From assembly GCA_001953115.1 (NCBI GenBank), contig LSSL01000161.1, forward strand, positions 132,458 to 196,457: DNA of 64,000 bases. The letters run 5' to 3'. The notes under the pieces are model-generated. The model ran no database searches and had not been told where the DNA came from. It worked only from the letters and a program-made list of their open reading frames with translations. Below are positions 48,280-63,520 of the stretch, in pieces. Positions within the stretch are counted from its first letter, which is position 1, and each line of letters starts with the position of its first letter. The DNA is from Smittium mucronatum. Taxonomy: Eukaryota > Kickxellomycota > Harpellomycetes > Harpellales > Legeriomycetaceae. The translations under genes and the position numbers were made by a program.

Positions 48280-49020
48280 TTATTTATTTTAGAGGTTTTA
48301 AAGTTGAAAAGATTAATTAGGTTGGGATTAAGGGTGCTCAAAATTTTATTGTTAATCTGTTTAAAAATAATGTAGTTTTTTGATATGTTAGATATAGTTA
48401 AATATCGCGATTAAATGTGAGGTAGTAAAAGTCTTTGTGGTTAAATGTGTATTAAGAGTTGAAATATTGAAATAATTATATGTGCTGATTTAGTTTTTGT
48501 GTTCGATTTAGTATGACCTTTATTTAGTTTTTTTGATTGAAGAGGTTTAAGATAATGAAGATAATGAAATTTTTTGATGTGTTTGATGAGTTTGAGTAGT
48601 TTTTTGTGGTTGATAAAGATAAAACAGTTTTTAAAGTAGGTTTTTTGAATCAGTTATTGATTTATATGAGTTTAGTTAGGTTTTTGAGGCAGATTATTTT
48701 TTGATGTTAATGAGGTGGATTAAGTTGTTGAGTTTATTGAGGCAAATGACTCTTTTGAGATTTGAGATGGTGTTCTGGTTAGTTTTTTGATAATTTAATG
48801 AGGTTGAAGAGACTGAAGAATTTAAGAAATTGGAAGAAGTGGAGGAGGGTATATTTTGAATATCTCTAAAAGCTAATGTGTTTAAATGATCCTTAAGTTG
48901 CAGAAAATAAAAAGTTTGCATATATTGAAGATTTTGGATAGATAAAAAAGATGGAAAATGTTATCGAAGTTGTTTTAGAACTTTTTATTGATAGTTTGAG
49001 AGTTTGATGTGTCTACGTTT
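48280..49020. other. Strand-asymmetric block, plus strand almost free of C
   Basis: In 48541-48840 I count 8 C against 76 G on the plus strand. The asymmetry begins near 48280 and fades after 49020. A minus-strand frame (48694-48921) is correspondingly rich in S, N, T and L and has no recognisable motif. It may mark a transcribed non-coding unit or strand-specific cytosine deamination. Confidence 0.6.
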
Positions 49021-52000
49021 TAAATAGTGTTATTACTAAGTTTTTTTATTTCATTATTATTTGAAGCTATTTATTTCAATTTTAATCAATTATAAAGCCC
49101 AAAATATCAAGACAGCTTAATAATCCCCATTGTTACTTTAAATTTTAATTAGGAAATTTTTTTTGATTGTATTTTATAGAAGTTGCTTACAGTTCAAAAA
49201 AAATCACTAAAATTTCAATAAAGCTGATCATCTTAATTTTTTTTGGATATAATTAAATATATATAATTTCTTTGATATAAAAAAGTATTCATGTAATTAG
49301 CTCTCTGAATTTCAGAGCATAAATTATTTTTCCTGAAATAACACCCTTTTTATAGATTCCATACAATAAATGAATCCAAAAATAATGGCGCATAAACTTC
49401 AACTCGGTTAAGCAAAGATTTAAATATTGTGTTTTGCTTTATTTACTCATATTTTTTTCTAGGAAATATTTTCTAAAACAGCACATTCGAATTTTTTTCA
49501 GTTTTTTTTAAAAATAAAACGGATTTTTGCCAAAGATATAAGTTTTTCAAACGGGGGTTTTTATCCATTTAGTGTTTAAACTTGAACAAATATATACCAT
49601 AGATTATTTTTTCAGTATTTTATCTAGTTTGTTAAATAAAATACCCCTTTTTCAAAAAAAAGATAATTATACCCATATAAATGCATCAAAAAAAAAAAAA
49701 CTCCCTGATATGTGGAAAATTATGTAGAAACTTAAATCGAATAAGGAAAAAGTACGATCTCATAAATATAAAAAATAAAAGTTTTGAAAAATGTATCTAA
49801 CGCAAAAATTAATCTATTTTTATTCCTTTTCCGCTAAAAATTTATAGTGGTTTATTGATTTCGATTAAATTTTATATATTTTTTCATATAATAAATATTA
49901 TTAGGCTTGAATTATCTTTATCCAGAAGTATAATTATATATAAAAGTTTTATACCTGTATAAATATAATGGTTCAATTTTTAATAGAGGAAATTCTCTGA
50001 AATTTTACGTATAGATATATGAAAAAAAAAAAATCAAAATCAAAAAAAAGTTTATTTTTCTATTTTTATTTTTTAAAATGATGTCTCAAAGTGTATTTCT
50101 GTTATTTTATGGTTTTATTAAAATTAATACTGTTATATTAAACAATAAAATTTTAAGAAAAAGTTATAAAAAAATCGAAAACAACTGGAAAATTATTAAA
50201 GTTCTTTGAAAGTAAAAATGTGATGAATTTTTTAGCATTAGGGTTTAAGGCCGTGATTTATTTTTAAAAAATATCAAAATTTTTGTATAAATACAAAAAT
50301 ATGTCTAATGTAGGATATATAGAGTCAATTATATTTGATGGCCCTCAAATAAAACGCCTCTATATTTTTATTTATTTTTAATTTTTTGAAACTCAGCATA
50401 ATTAAATTTTTATTAAATAATACTAAAAATATCTTTTGGTTTTGAAATACCCTTAGAAAACATGGAAATTTTAGAGAAATTATTAAAAAAATAAAACATG
50501 TGATTTAATATCAAGCTAAAAAAATAAAAATAAGGAAAATTAAATATTGAAATGACCACTGAATAGTTTGAGTGTTTTATAAAAAATAAAGAAAATACAC
50601 TGAAAAAATATTTAAGTGTTTATGATATTTAAAAAAAAACTATCGATTAATGAAACTATTATGGAATACGTATTTAACTCTTATTTTATTTTTTTCAATT
50701 TTTTTTATTTCAAGTTAGAGTTATTTGAAAAAAAATTATCTATAGATAATAGTTTCAGTGCCTGATATTTTAGTATTTGATGAATAACTAACATAGAAAA
50801 AAGATTGGTGTTTTTTGTTTCCATTTATAAATTTATTATAAGTAGAAGAAAAAAAAGATTTTTTTCAATTTATATAGAATTTTTTTATTGTTTTTTTATT
50901 GTTTTTTTAGAGAATGTATATATAATCCGTACCTATAAGCTTAATTATTAAATAAAAATAATAAAAACATAAAAAGAAAGGGGAATCCTAAATAGTGTTA
51001 ATATTTGGCTCTAATTTGTTATATTTGACATATGTCATTAAAAAACCATTTTAATTGAATTTATTATTTATTTATAAAAATTTCCAAAACGAATATATAA
51101 ATTAATTACTCGCAGTTTTCAAGGAAACCCCTTTTTTTTTCTTTTGTGAGATATTAATAAAAAAGCCAAAGATCTAAACCGCTAGCCCAAATATACCATT
51201 TTTATTTACAGTTATATAAAAAAATGAAGAGATATTGATTTTTTAATGCAATTTTCACAAATATTACAATTTTTTTTTACCCAGTTTTTATTTCGACAAG
51301 GAATTTTTTAAAATTAAAAACTCAAAGAAATAATAACAATATTTTATTATTATAGAAGATAAATGATTTTTTCTGCATGTAATATGTAATATATACAATA
51401 TATATAAATATAAAAAAATCTTAGTAGAATTTTTTTTTGTGAATTTTGTTGATTTATTTTTACCCAGGTTATATTATATTTATTTACATTTAAGGTATAA
51501 ATTTGAACTCAAAATCATGAATTTAAACGTAAAAAAATAAATTTGCACAAATTTATCGCAAAAATGGTTGAAATACAGAGTGCTATGATTTTATATAGGA
51601 TATATTTTCGCTGTATAACTATATATGAGTAAAATAGATTAATATTACGTCTAATTCATACTGCAAAAGATGATATATATTGAATCATATTCTAAAACTA
51701 TTTAACATATGAATAATTTCAATCACTGTTTTACCAATTAATAATATAATAAATCCAATAATTTTTAATTATATTGGTTAAAAAAATTACATAAAATAAA
51801 TCATGAAATTTTTTCGCTGCAGTTTTGATTTCATCAAAATTTGATATTTAGATGAATTATTTATGTTTGAATCTAAATTTTTTTTCATTTAAATCTAAAT
51901 ATTATATAAAATAAAAACCGCGCATAGTTATTTTCTGAAAAAAATTGAATAAAAGAACCTTTGTTATATTCTTTTAAAATAAAAATTCCCTATTTCGTAA

Positions 52001-53523
52001 AAACAGATTAAAATTAAAGTAGCGAGCAAATACATTTTAAAATTCAATAAATTCAGGAAAAAAATCAATGGAATTATTAAATAAAAATACTAGGATATAA
52101 ATTTATTAATTATCGGAAAATGAAATAATTATACAGTTTATCAATGTAAATTGTCAAAAAAACTTATAATATCTATGGTTATTAATATCTCAATCATAAT
52201 ATTATATGAATAATTATAAATATTTGAATATACTAATACTAATTATATTCCACTCTTTTTTAATGCTATTTTTAAGTAAAATCTCACGATTTTTGGATAA
52301 AATAATATATAAAAAATATATTCCATAAAAAAAACAGTAATTTTAATAAGATTTTTTTATAAGATTATATCTTAATTTTTTTTAAATCAAAGATGAAAGA
52401 TGTATATTAAAAAAAATTCCGATTTATTTATTTAGATTTTTAACACAGATTTTTTTAGCTTATTTAAGTGAAAAACTCCATAAAAACATGTTTCATCGGA
52501 AAAAAAAAGTAACAATATAAAAAATTATATAATTATTTATATTTCGTTGACACTTTTATTAATATTTCACTCTATATTTATATTGTTTAGAAAAATTTAT
52601 TATAGCATTTTATCAAAATTATATAACATTAATTTTTTTTTCTTTTTTTGTTAATATATAGCATTTGAAATCATATTTGAACCTTTTAATTCTAAATTGG
52701 GCTTTATTTTAATCCATTTGAGATTTATTAAAATAATTTGAACCATTTAAAAATAAGAATTGAAATATTTATAAATGAAAATAAGGATTTTTAAATATTC
52801 AAAATTGAACTTTTATCATTCTAAATTTAAAAATTTCGGAAGCTTTTTTGAAATATTTACAGAAAAAAAAGCAACCATAATATGTTTTTTTAATAAGAAT
52901 TAAGAATTTTAATGCTTAGAGATGCATTTTTAGTTCTTTTTTTATTAATGGGGAATATTTATTTGTTTTATTAATATTCTTCTAGCTTAATAAAAACTGT
53001 TCATAAAAAATGATTAATCGGATTTTGGATTTTTTATATTTTTTATACCACACATCTCTCGAACCGCAATCGATAAACATTTTATTTTAATAAAATTTTG
53101 AATTATATATTTATTAAAATGTATATATATCATTTTTTTATAATTGTGAACACATAATATATAAAGAAACATTAAAAATTGTTTTTTGATGCTAAAATAT
53201 TACAATTTAAGTCCCCAATATTCTTTAAATACCATGTTATTCTTCATTTTTTTGTAAATCTTTCAAAATAATTTTAAAAAAGTTTAAAATTGGAGTTTAA
53301 TAGGTTGAGTTTTGAAGTGCAAAAATATCAATTTTTTTCAAATAGGGTTCTTTATAGTTTATATAAAGCTTAAATAAATTTAAATAAAGCCTAATTTTAA
53401 ACAAAAAATTTTTAAATATGGTTTAAAACACCATATGTAAAAACAAGATGTTTAATTATGTTAAAATTAATTTTTTACGTTGATAATTGCTTTTAATATA
53501 TTGTAGATTATTTCTTGGACATA

Positions 53524-53613
53524 AATAACAATAACAATAACAATAACAATAACAATAACAATAACAATAACAATAACAATAACAATAACAATAACAATAA
53601 CAATAACAATAAC
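53524..53613. repeat. (AATAAC)15 microsatellite
   Basis: This is fifteen uninterrupted hexamer units, followed by a few AAT units. The minus-strand frame through it (repeated YC) is an artefact. Confidence 0.97.
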
Positions 53614-56600
53614 AATAATAATAATTTAGATAGCCCATTTTAACCAATATATATATATATAGATATTTTTTTTGTTTAATAAAGTAAACAAGGGTTTTTT
53701 TAAATTAGTTATATTAAATGTTTAAATATTTTTTTTAATTATTTATACCAAATTATCAAATGCATTTTAAAATTATTTTACGTATCAATTTTGAATTCAT
53801 ATTTGATTCACTTATAAACATAACCCATTTTTAATGGAATGGAGCCACATTTATAGGTCTTATTTTTTTTACTGATACGGATATTTTCAATGTTTAAATG
53901 TTATTACTTAATTGTGTTACTTATTCTGATTTTTATTTGGCGTAAAAACTCGAATTTATTTTTTTTTTAAAGAAAAAATAAAAATAAACCATTTTTTATA
54001 TTAATTTTAAAAATTTAAATAAATTTAAAGTTTTTTTATTATTTAAATGTGTCTTATATGTAAAAGGAATGAATTTAAGGGAGGTACACAAATACGTTAA
54101 ACCATTTTAGGAAAATGATAAAATGATAAAGATGTAGAATAAGATGTTTTTAGATACACATTTTACACAATTAAGAAATGAAGTGTTTAAGTAACATTTA
54201 AAAATGCATATTAAATTATTTTTATTTATAGAAATTTAAATATTTTTCAGATTTTTAATGTTCGTGTGGGAAAAGAGCTTAATTTTATCAGCTTTAATAA
54301 ATATAAGTAATAAATTTAAACAACAAAAGGTTTTTATAAGCCCCAAAAAAAGAAAATCATGTACCCGTATATAATTAATTTTTTAAGATTCCCAAAATCT
54401 GGATCGAATTTCTGGAAATTTATAAATTTTATCTTCGTGTATATTAATATTAAATTATTTGTTGGTGGAAAATAGGGTGGGCTATTTGGTTTAATTTAAG
54501 CCTATCTCGTAAATAAATACCTATAATTAATTATTCTCAGTTACAATAGCTTTTAATTTTTATATTTAATATATATATTTCATTCAATTTAACACTTCAG
54601 ATAACTTGGAAACCAAGATAAGACAGAGTAGCAAATAAGTAACTATAATAATTTTCAAAAATATTTTAATTCCAGTAAAAAATTCAATATTTTTTACATG
54701 TTTTTTAGCATTTTTTTAAAAAAATATCGTTCTATCGAAACTGGTTCTATAATTACCATAAAATTTACATTCTATTTATTTTTTTATAGATGCAAATGAT
54801 ATTTATTAAAAAAATGCATAATTTTTCTTTGCTTTTATATGAGTTTACACTTAATATCCCAATTCCAATCACAATACACAAATTTTTAACATTTTTTCTC
54901 AAGCTAATCAGTTCTATAATTTCCAAAAATCATCACTGAAAGATAATTTTTAGGTTTAAATTACTATATATTCACAAAAATTAAGATTATATGCATGCTT
55001 TTTGTGTGTTTTTATATCTTTAACTAACATTTTATCTATATAATATAGTTTTTCCATGATTTCTAATATTCTTACAGGATTTATTATTATTATTGGGGAG
55101 TGGGGTTAAAATAAAAGAGAATTATTGAAACTATTTTTTATTATTATTACTGAATTTAAATTTTAAAAAATCACCAAAAATCTCATAAAAAACATATACA
55201 ATTAAAGATAATTTGAATTTTTTTATTGGATTAAAAAAATCCCCAGATTTTTTTTCTATTTAAAAAACAAAAAAATTTGGTCAATTAAATGCCGATAAAG
55301 GCAAAAATTTCTATATTTGATAAATTCTAATCTTTTTAACGATCTACTTTTCTTTCTAAATTCTTTTAATTAAGAAAATAAAAGATAAAATTTACTCAAA
55401 GACTACGCATCACTTAATATCCAAAATCTCAATAATTAAAATTTGGCCTCACTTCTCGAGTTCAATACTAAAATATCTCATTATATGGCTAGTTCAATTT
55501 CGATTTAATATATACGTATATTTTATTATAGCTTGTAATTAATTTTTTTTTAATTATAACATCCAGGGATTAAGAAAATTTGTTGTAACTGAGTCAATTC
55601 CAGAAAAAAAGTTATGAATAGTAAATTATTTATGAATTGTTTTTGAGGCCCAAATTTAAATTTAGCTCCAAGTAAAATTTTAATGCTCACAGGAATTACC
55701 CTTATAAAAAAATATGTATGGATTTTTTAAAATTTTTTTCTTTCACAATATTTCCAAAGTATAATAAATATTAAAATTTAGAGAGAAATAATATAAGTTT
55801 GAAATTTAAATGTGCAAAATAGTTCAATTATATAATTTTATTATGTTTTTATAACAAAAAATCGACTTTTATCACCAATATAAGCGATTTTAATGCCCCT
55901 ATAAATTTTTATGGTAGATATTATAAAATTTTAGACGATCTCTTTAAATTTTAAAACTAAATCAGATCCAACTAAAAAAATTTAAAAAATTAAGTAAAGA
56001 GTAAAATGCTTAAATGTTGAAATTTTCAAAAATTTATTCTTTTTAAATTATTAAATCATTTTTTAAAACTGCTGCAAAAATAATTTTGATACTTATAAAA
56101 ATATCTTTGTTATGAAAAAAATAAGACGAATATATTATGAAATTATAAACACGCCTTCTTTTATTTTTTTGATCTAATACATATATTAATATTAATTTGT
56201 ATAATATTTTATTAAATTTATGGAGTTCAAAATAATTTTCCTAATTAGAATTTCAAAAAAGCTGAATATTATTATTTTAGTTTATTAAGTGGTATATAAT
56301 ATAGCCATCACAACATTATAAACCCGAATTTTCACTTTTACAAATTTATAATTAACTCAGTTGAAAATATAACAACATATATATTTTTTTAATCTTCTAA
56401 TTTATAAAAAATTGACCCTGATTTATCTATTGATTAATAACATAACCTTTTTATAAATAAAAACAGAAAATTTAATTCTATTTATTAATTTAGGAATTTT
56501 TAGGAAAGCTTTAATATTTCATTAGAACTATTAAGCTAATAATATGGAATTTCATTGAAAAACTATCAATATACTTTGATAATTATAGCACCTAAAATTT

Positions 56601-59600
56601 ATATTATAATCATAAAATACCATTTTTTTTGTATTTAGAGGACTCATCACTTGATTTAAATTTTATTAAATAATTTTCATTATTGGATTTAGTAAATTCA
56701 CTCTATAAATAGATAATAAAGAGTTACACTAATAATATATGGTAAAGCGTATAAATTTCGGTTTTATAGGGCACTGAAGTGGATATGGTTTCTTTAGATC
56801 ATGGTAAGAAAATCAGAAAAAATTTCATGTTCACTGATTTAAAATAAACGATAAATATATTGAAAGAATTTTTCAAGCTGAAAAAAATTTAAAGTTTTAT
56901 TTTGAATTCTTTTTTATGGAATTGAAACATATAGAAGCAGGTTTAAATTAAGATTATTATTTTTTCTTCTATCAGTAATGGCCTAACTTTAAAATCTACC
57001 GAGATTATTAAATCTTTATAATAATATAATCCTTTATAAATAAATATTAAATCAATCTAATCAAAATCAGAGAGCAATTATACTTTTTTCGGATATTTTT
57101 GCCTTGTTTATTCACATCTTCGTCAATCTTTGATTCATGTTTATTATTTTATTATTTATATATAATTTATTATCTCATCCTTTTTCAATGTTAAATATCC
57201 TTTTTAATATAATTTATTTAATATGGTGTTTTTTATAGATCCAATATATATATTAACTGAATTGTTTTTTTCTTAGATTTTTGAAATCAATTTTTTCCAA
57301 AAAGAACTTTCTAATGAGATCGAGGAATAAGTTTCTGAAAATTCTATATTATATAATTAAAATATTTTATACCGAGATCCTATAGAAGCGCCGTACTGAA
57401 GAACATTTTAAGTTGAATTTTCATTATTTTAATATATATTTTTTAGCTTTAAAGATTTAAAAAACGAAAACAATTCTTTATATTTTATGAACATAAGATA
57501 TTGTATTTTTTTAAATTAAAATTAGTTCCGTTTTTTAAAAAACAACCAATAATAATTTTAGTTAACAGATGAGTTCTCCAATTTATATTTATTTTTTGGG
57601 AATTAGTTTTTTTTAGTAACTTCCAAGCTATATTAAAGTTGTTTTTGAAACTATCTTCGAATATAACACTAATATATAGAATAATTTTGAAACTATAAAA
57701 AACAGGGAAAAAATGTTTTTTAATAAAATAATTAATGAATTATATTTTTTAAAGGAATTTTTATCATTTCTTTTAAAAAAGAATAAAAAAATGAGATAAA
57801 AAGAGGTTAATATTTATTTTTTTATTTTTTCAGTTTTCAGTTTCCAGTTTTCTAATTTCCAATTTCTTATTTTTTCACATTTAAAGATCTTTATAGGTTA
57901 TATGGGTGTTCATTTTCAAGCTAAGCAGGTTTAATATACTTTAAAAAAATTAAATAAAAAAAATTTCAATTCCAATTAATAATATAAAATCAGATGAGGC
58001 GAAAAACCAATGATTTTTCATTTTTTTTGAAAATTAATGTTTATTGAGAGATATTTATATGTATTAACCGAAGTTTTAAAGATTATTATTGGCCATAAAT
58101 TCAAAATCGGTATTAAATTTTACTTTTTAAAATAGTCGTTTTATCGATTTTTTTGAACTGGAATTTACTACCTTAAAATTACGTATATTTTCACTTATGA
58201 AAAGATAGCAGATTTTTTTGGTAATGGTATGATTTTTATTTTTATCCTGTGAATGGATATAGAAAATATATTCAGAAATATTCTATTTCTATCCATATCT
58301 TTACAATATAAGAATATTTTAAAATTATGCCTGATATTTGATAATAAGACATTATTAACATCTTATAGTTAATATTTTACCTTAGAAAATATTTTTCTGA
58401 ATTCATTTAAATCAGAGAAATTTATTATTATTGGATATATTGATTTTACCTAATTTTCAAATATCTTTTAACTGGAAAAATAATATGATTTTTAAATTTT
58501 TTCTTATATTTAAATTTGAGAAATTAAACCGTTTATTTCAAAATTTTCAATTTATTACCTGATATTGTATTAGAATATTTCAAATAGCCTAGATTTTGTT
58601 ATCAAAATTATTCTAAATCACTGCTCAGTTTCCTGAAATTTCAAGCTTATTATTTTGGCTAATTTATTTTATAGAAATATGAAACCAAACTCCATTATTT
58701 ATAAATAAAATAACAAAAAATAGATCTTTCCTGAATTTTTTTTGGATTTTTTCCCAGACACCTGATTATAATCTCTCTAAAAAAATCTTTAAAGGCCGAG
58801 GGCTAGATTTATAAAATATTAATATTATATAAACATTTAAATTCCTTTTTTTTTAAATCTTTATCCTAAATTTTTCTACAAAGTTTCAATTCAGTGGCAT
58901 TCTATTAAATATACGGCCATTTTTATTCAACCCAACTAATTAATTTGAAAATTTGAAAATTATTTTTCAATATTTTTTCTTATATACATCTAAAAATTAT
59001 CTAAAAATTATCTTAGAACATGTTTTTTTTTTAAAAAAGCAATTTTATCTTAGTATTTTATTTGCAGAATAAATATATAAAGCGTTAACTAAAGATTTTT
59101 TTCATCTATTAAAATTTTAAGACTGAAAGCACTTTTACTCCATAATCATTCTTGGTAAAAAAATATAAAAAGCCGAACGATAAACCTTTGAATAAATAAT
59201 TAAATAAATTTAACTCTCTGTTTACCGAATAAAATATTAAGTTAAGATTATAAAGCGATTATTAATATTATTTTTAATTTTTTTTTAAAAATGCATTGAT
59301 AATTATCAATTTTTTGCTATGAAACTTTAAAAAAAATTTTTTATTCCATTATAAACAAATTTTTTCAGCATCGAAATTTTCAAATTCTATTGTTTTCTTG
59401 CTGTTGGTTCAATTTTTTTAAATTTTTTTTTTAAAAAAATGTTAAATTTCATGTGCTCCTCATTAATCTAATCTCTAGAAAATTCATTGAAAAAATACAG
59501 TGTGGAATAAACTAGTTAAATTTGTAGTCGAAATATATAGAATAAACCATCTGTGAATTAATTGATAAGAATAGATAATCATACATTCTACATCATTTTT

Positions 59601-61988
59601 TTTTACTTCCATTTTTTTAACCTTATGTGTAAGGTCCAATCCATCTATCCAAACTCCATTTTTTTTGCTGATTTTTAGTCGCAATAAATAAAGGTTGCTA
59701 TTAATATATTTAAAGCCTATTCAGTAAAATTTCCAGCATAAAGCTATCTTAAAACATTCAAATATATACATTTCTTTGATATAGGGTTTTTTAAAATGAA
59801 AAATATTATTTCTCAGATAGTTATGGATTTTTTTTTTTAAGATAAGTTATTTAACCAAAATTAGTGCAAATTTTGATAGTAAGATAAAAATTTTCAAATC
59901 ACCGATAGAAATACTATTTGCACATACTGGTATATTTTTTTATTCTTTCAAAAATGGTGGAAAATGTGCAATCTTGTTAATCGGATTTTTTTTAGTATTT
60001 ATATTAGTTTAGTATTAAATTCATAAAAGCGCTTTGGATGAAACTATTTAAACATTTTTTTACACATGATATCGATTTTTACATCAAGTGAAAAGAATGG
60101 AAAGAATAAAAATCCATAACTTATTAAAAGGAATATTATTTTAAATATACTTAAACATCTTATTTATCTATATAATATTAAAAAATGATTAAAACTTTAA
60201 AAAAAAAATTTCTTTTTTATTAGTAGTTTTATTTAACTAAAAAAAAGATATAAATCAGTAATGAAATATCTTAAAAAATCAAATTTGTTAGATTTTTTTA
60301 TCTTATACGAAAATCAATAGATTGTACTAAGCTATTTTTCAGAAAATATTTCAAATTTCAAATTTCAAATTTCAATATAAGAGCAACAATACACTTAGAT
60401 TTATAAATTAATGGAATTTTTTTTGCTATTATTTAAACATATTCGAAATTGATTTGAGTTTTTAATTTGACAAGTATTTTTTTCAATTCTATGGTTATAA
60501 GAAAAAGTAAGCTGAATGTGTTATACATTTTAAAATATTAAAATAAAAAATTGATGAAATATTAATTCGTTATAATGGGACTTAAAACACCAAAAAGGTC
60601 TAAAATAGATCCAATAACTACTCAATCAATTTATTATATTAGTAATATCCCAAGAAAGTACAATTTATAAATGAATTTAACTTTAATTCCTATTTTGAGC
60701 TTTTTATAGAAATCAATTTTATGATATAACTTTTTTTTTTAATCCACTATTTATATCATCTCTAGATTAAATTTATTTTCAATATAATGTATAGTTTATA
60801 AAATTAAAGACTCCAAAACCAGAAAATTTTGAAACTAGTAATATTTTGGAATTGTGATAAATGAAATAAATTTTATTATATATTATTAATCAATGATAAA
60901 AAACTCTCATTTCCTGAGAACATCTCACCTATACTATAAAAAAAATTTCTGCTCTATGTTTAATTTAATTTTTGAAAAAATTATAACAAAGTATAATCAT
61001 CCCATAATTTTATTATTTTCAATTTATAACCAAAAGAGATTTATTAAAAAATAAGCGTTTTCTCTATAGTTCCAAAATTTAAATCAAATAGGAAGCAAAT
61101 TCTATTATTTTCTTAAAAAAAGTGATAATTCATTGTATTCAACAAAAATTGGGCCACATAAGTGAATAAAGTATTTATATAATATATCTTCAAAAAAAAA
61201 ACATCACACACACATAGAGATAAGCCAGATTAAAATTAAGCTAGTTTTTCTTGAGAATAACACCAAATGAGCAAAAATATAGATATTAAATTATTATTGT
61301 TTAATTTCAGTATAATTAAAGTTTTTAGATCATTTATAAAGGTTAAAGGTTTTATATTTTAAGTTTTTAAATAATATTTAGCATAATTTTCATAAGTTTG
61401 TATCTTTTTAAAAGCTAAATTATTTCAAAAATATTAAAATTCAAAAATTATAAATTTAAATTTTTTTTTATCAAAATTATATAAAACTAAACTTACATAA
61501 TAAAAATAACAAACAAAAAATTCCGATACCTTTTCAAAATACTGTCCATGTGATAACAGTTTTAGGGGAAAAAACTATTTTCCAATCTAACATAAATAAA
61601 ATATTAGTATAAACTTAAATTAATAGGGCCCGTTTACCGATAATATTTTTCTGTATCATTATTATATTTTTGATTTTAAAAGCCAATTTTAACCAATTTT
61701 AAGCTTATTTAGAAAAAAAGAGGTTTTTTCAATATTGATTTACATATACTTAAATTATTTAGAATAATTTCATTAAATTTATATATTTATATATCAATAA
61801 TTTTTGTATTTACTAATTTTTATATTTAAAAGAAATTTGCATTCGATAAATGAACTGAATATATTTTTTTTAAAAGAATTAAGTTATGTTATAGGGGAAA
61901 TATAAATTAAAAAATGATTATTTATTCGAATTTTTAAAATTATCATATATATCTGCATTTAATGTTGCGTATTTTATTTAATTTTTAA

Positions 61989-61994
61989 GTAATA

Positions 61995-62025
<31 letters not shown>

Positions 62026-62027
62026 TA
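61989..62027. repeat. (TAA)n microsatellite
   Basis: This is a near-perfect AAT/TAA trinucleotide run of about 39 bp in A+T-rich intergenic DNA. Confidence 0.9.
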
Positions 62028-63376
62028 TAGTAGTATAAGACTAGCTAACTGCTTCATATATTGTAACAGTATACCATTTTAATTTTTAATTTTGATTAAT
62101 AATATTCTTCGTTTCATTATTTTCATAAAATTAAATAGTTAAAAAATCCATAAAGCTCGAATGATTCTTCATAAGGATAGGTATATTTAATACTGAATTG
62201 ATTTAGACGCTAAATAACTAGTAGGAAATTGAAATTTCTCAAAATAACTTCTACAAAAAAGATAGATATAATTTTTATCTTATATTCTTAAAAATTTCTT
62301 ATAAAAAAGTTTAATAAAATATCATTTTTTTAAAAAACCATAGTTGGATTCATAAAAAATAATCCATTTAGCGAGTATTCTCAAAATTTACATGATTAAA
62401 GTATCTAACCTTTTTCATAATATATTATATAGTTTCAAAGGTAAAAATACCTATTATAAGTGAATTTTGATGTCAGTAAAGATATTAGATGCAGTAAAAT
62501 TGATATTATAGCTCGATAAGATAACATTTAGGTCTTAATTAATCTCTTGTTTCATTATAAAATAATAATTCATTAAATGTTTTTTTAACATAAAATAAAT
62601 ATTTAAAATCAATAAAAAATAACTATAATCATCTGTAAGATATAATAAATGACGTTAAATTTGATATAATTTCTCTAAAATTAATAATTATTGCTTTTTC
62701 TGTTTTATTTTTATTAATTTTATTTTAATATAGCAAATTTTTAATATATTTAAAGCGTATGTAGATCTCAATTAAAAAAATAAGAGATGAAAAATTCCAT
62801 CAGAAATATTCTGATGATAAAATAAATACAACTAATTACAATTTTATCTTTTTTATTTTAAATATATTTAGTATAAATTATCCTCGATTTTTCATGTTAT
62901 TTTAAAATGGTTAAAAATGGTTTGACAAAAAATAAATTTTAAAAATACAAAATTAAGTAAATTTATACATTTTTTGTTTACAAATTCAAAATTAGATAAT
63001 GGCTGATTATTTTGATACAAAATCAATATTTTCTATATATATAATTAAAATATAAAATTATTGGCTGAATAAAATTATTTACGACGAAATGAAGTTTTTC
63101 TTTTCAAAAATAGTTTTTTTCGGTGAGTTTTGTTATTTTGTTATTTTGTTAATTTTTTAATGAATTTTAATAATTTATCTCAAAAAAAATTGACTGAAAT
63201 TTCATAATGAATTATTATATTAGATTGGTACTGTGCACTAAATTCTCGGTTTGAAAACTATCTCTTTTATTTCTTATAAAGAAATTTATTTCAGTGAATT
63301 CTATCATAAATATAAAAATTAATTGGGGTTTTGGTTGTGATACATCTTCCTTATAAGAAGATGATATTGCTTCGAG

Positions 63377-63520
63377 AATGAGAAATATCTTTGGAAGAAG
63401 TCTCAAAGGATATCTTCAAACAATTTACCGCTGCGAAAATAAAAAAAGCTCTTTCTTAAGGCTCAAAATAGAACATATTTATACGAAAAAAAATTCTAAT
63501 AGGATTTTATTCATTCTGAT
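63377..63520 (+). other. 5' region of the MULE relic
   Basis: The sequence becomes less A+T-rich from about 63215. Overlapping short frames are present on both strands (63215-63406 minus, 63378-63590 plus), none recognisable. It is probably the 5' part or terminal region of the transposon whose transposase begins at 63521. Confidence 0.35.

Larger units (their letters stand above)
45201..63376. other. ~18-kb A+T-rich gene desert
   Basis: Long A/T homopolymers dominate. Open frames such as 45296-45661 (minus) and 46563-46754 (plus) are low-complexity. Exceptions are listed separately: a small G+C-richer island at 46740-46990, a C-depleted block at 48280-49020, the (AATAAC)n array at 53524-53613 and a (TAA)n tract at 61989-62027. 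No tRNA, rRNA or conserved protein motif is seen. Confidence 0.65.

Noticed and set aside
48694..48921. 75-codon minus-strand ORF rich in S, N, T and L
   Set aside because: Its composition follows from the C-depleted plus strand and it has no motif; described as part of the asymmetric block instead.
53524..53613. Regular short repeat as a possible CRISPR array
   Set aside because: The units are contiguous hexamers without spacers, in a eukaryotic genome.
53456..53647. Minus-strand ORF with repeated Tyr-Cys
   Set aside because: It is a translation of the (AATAAC)n microsatellite.
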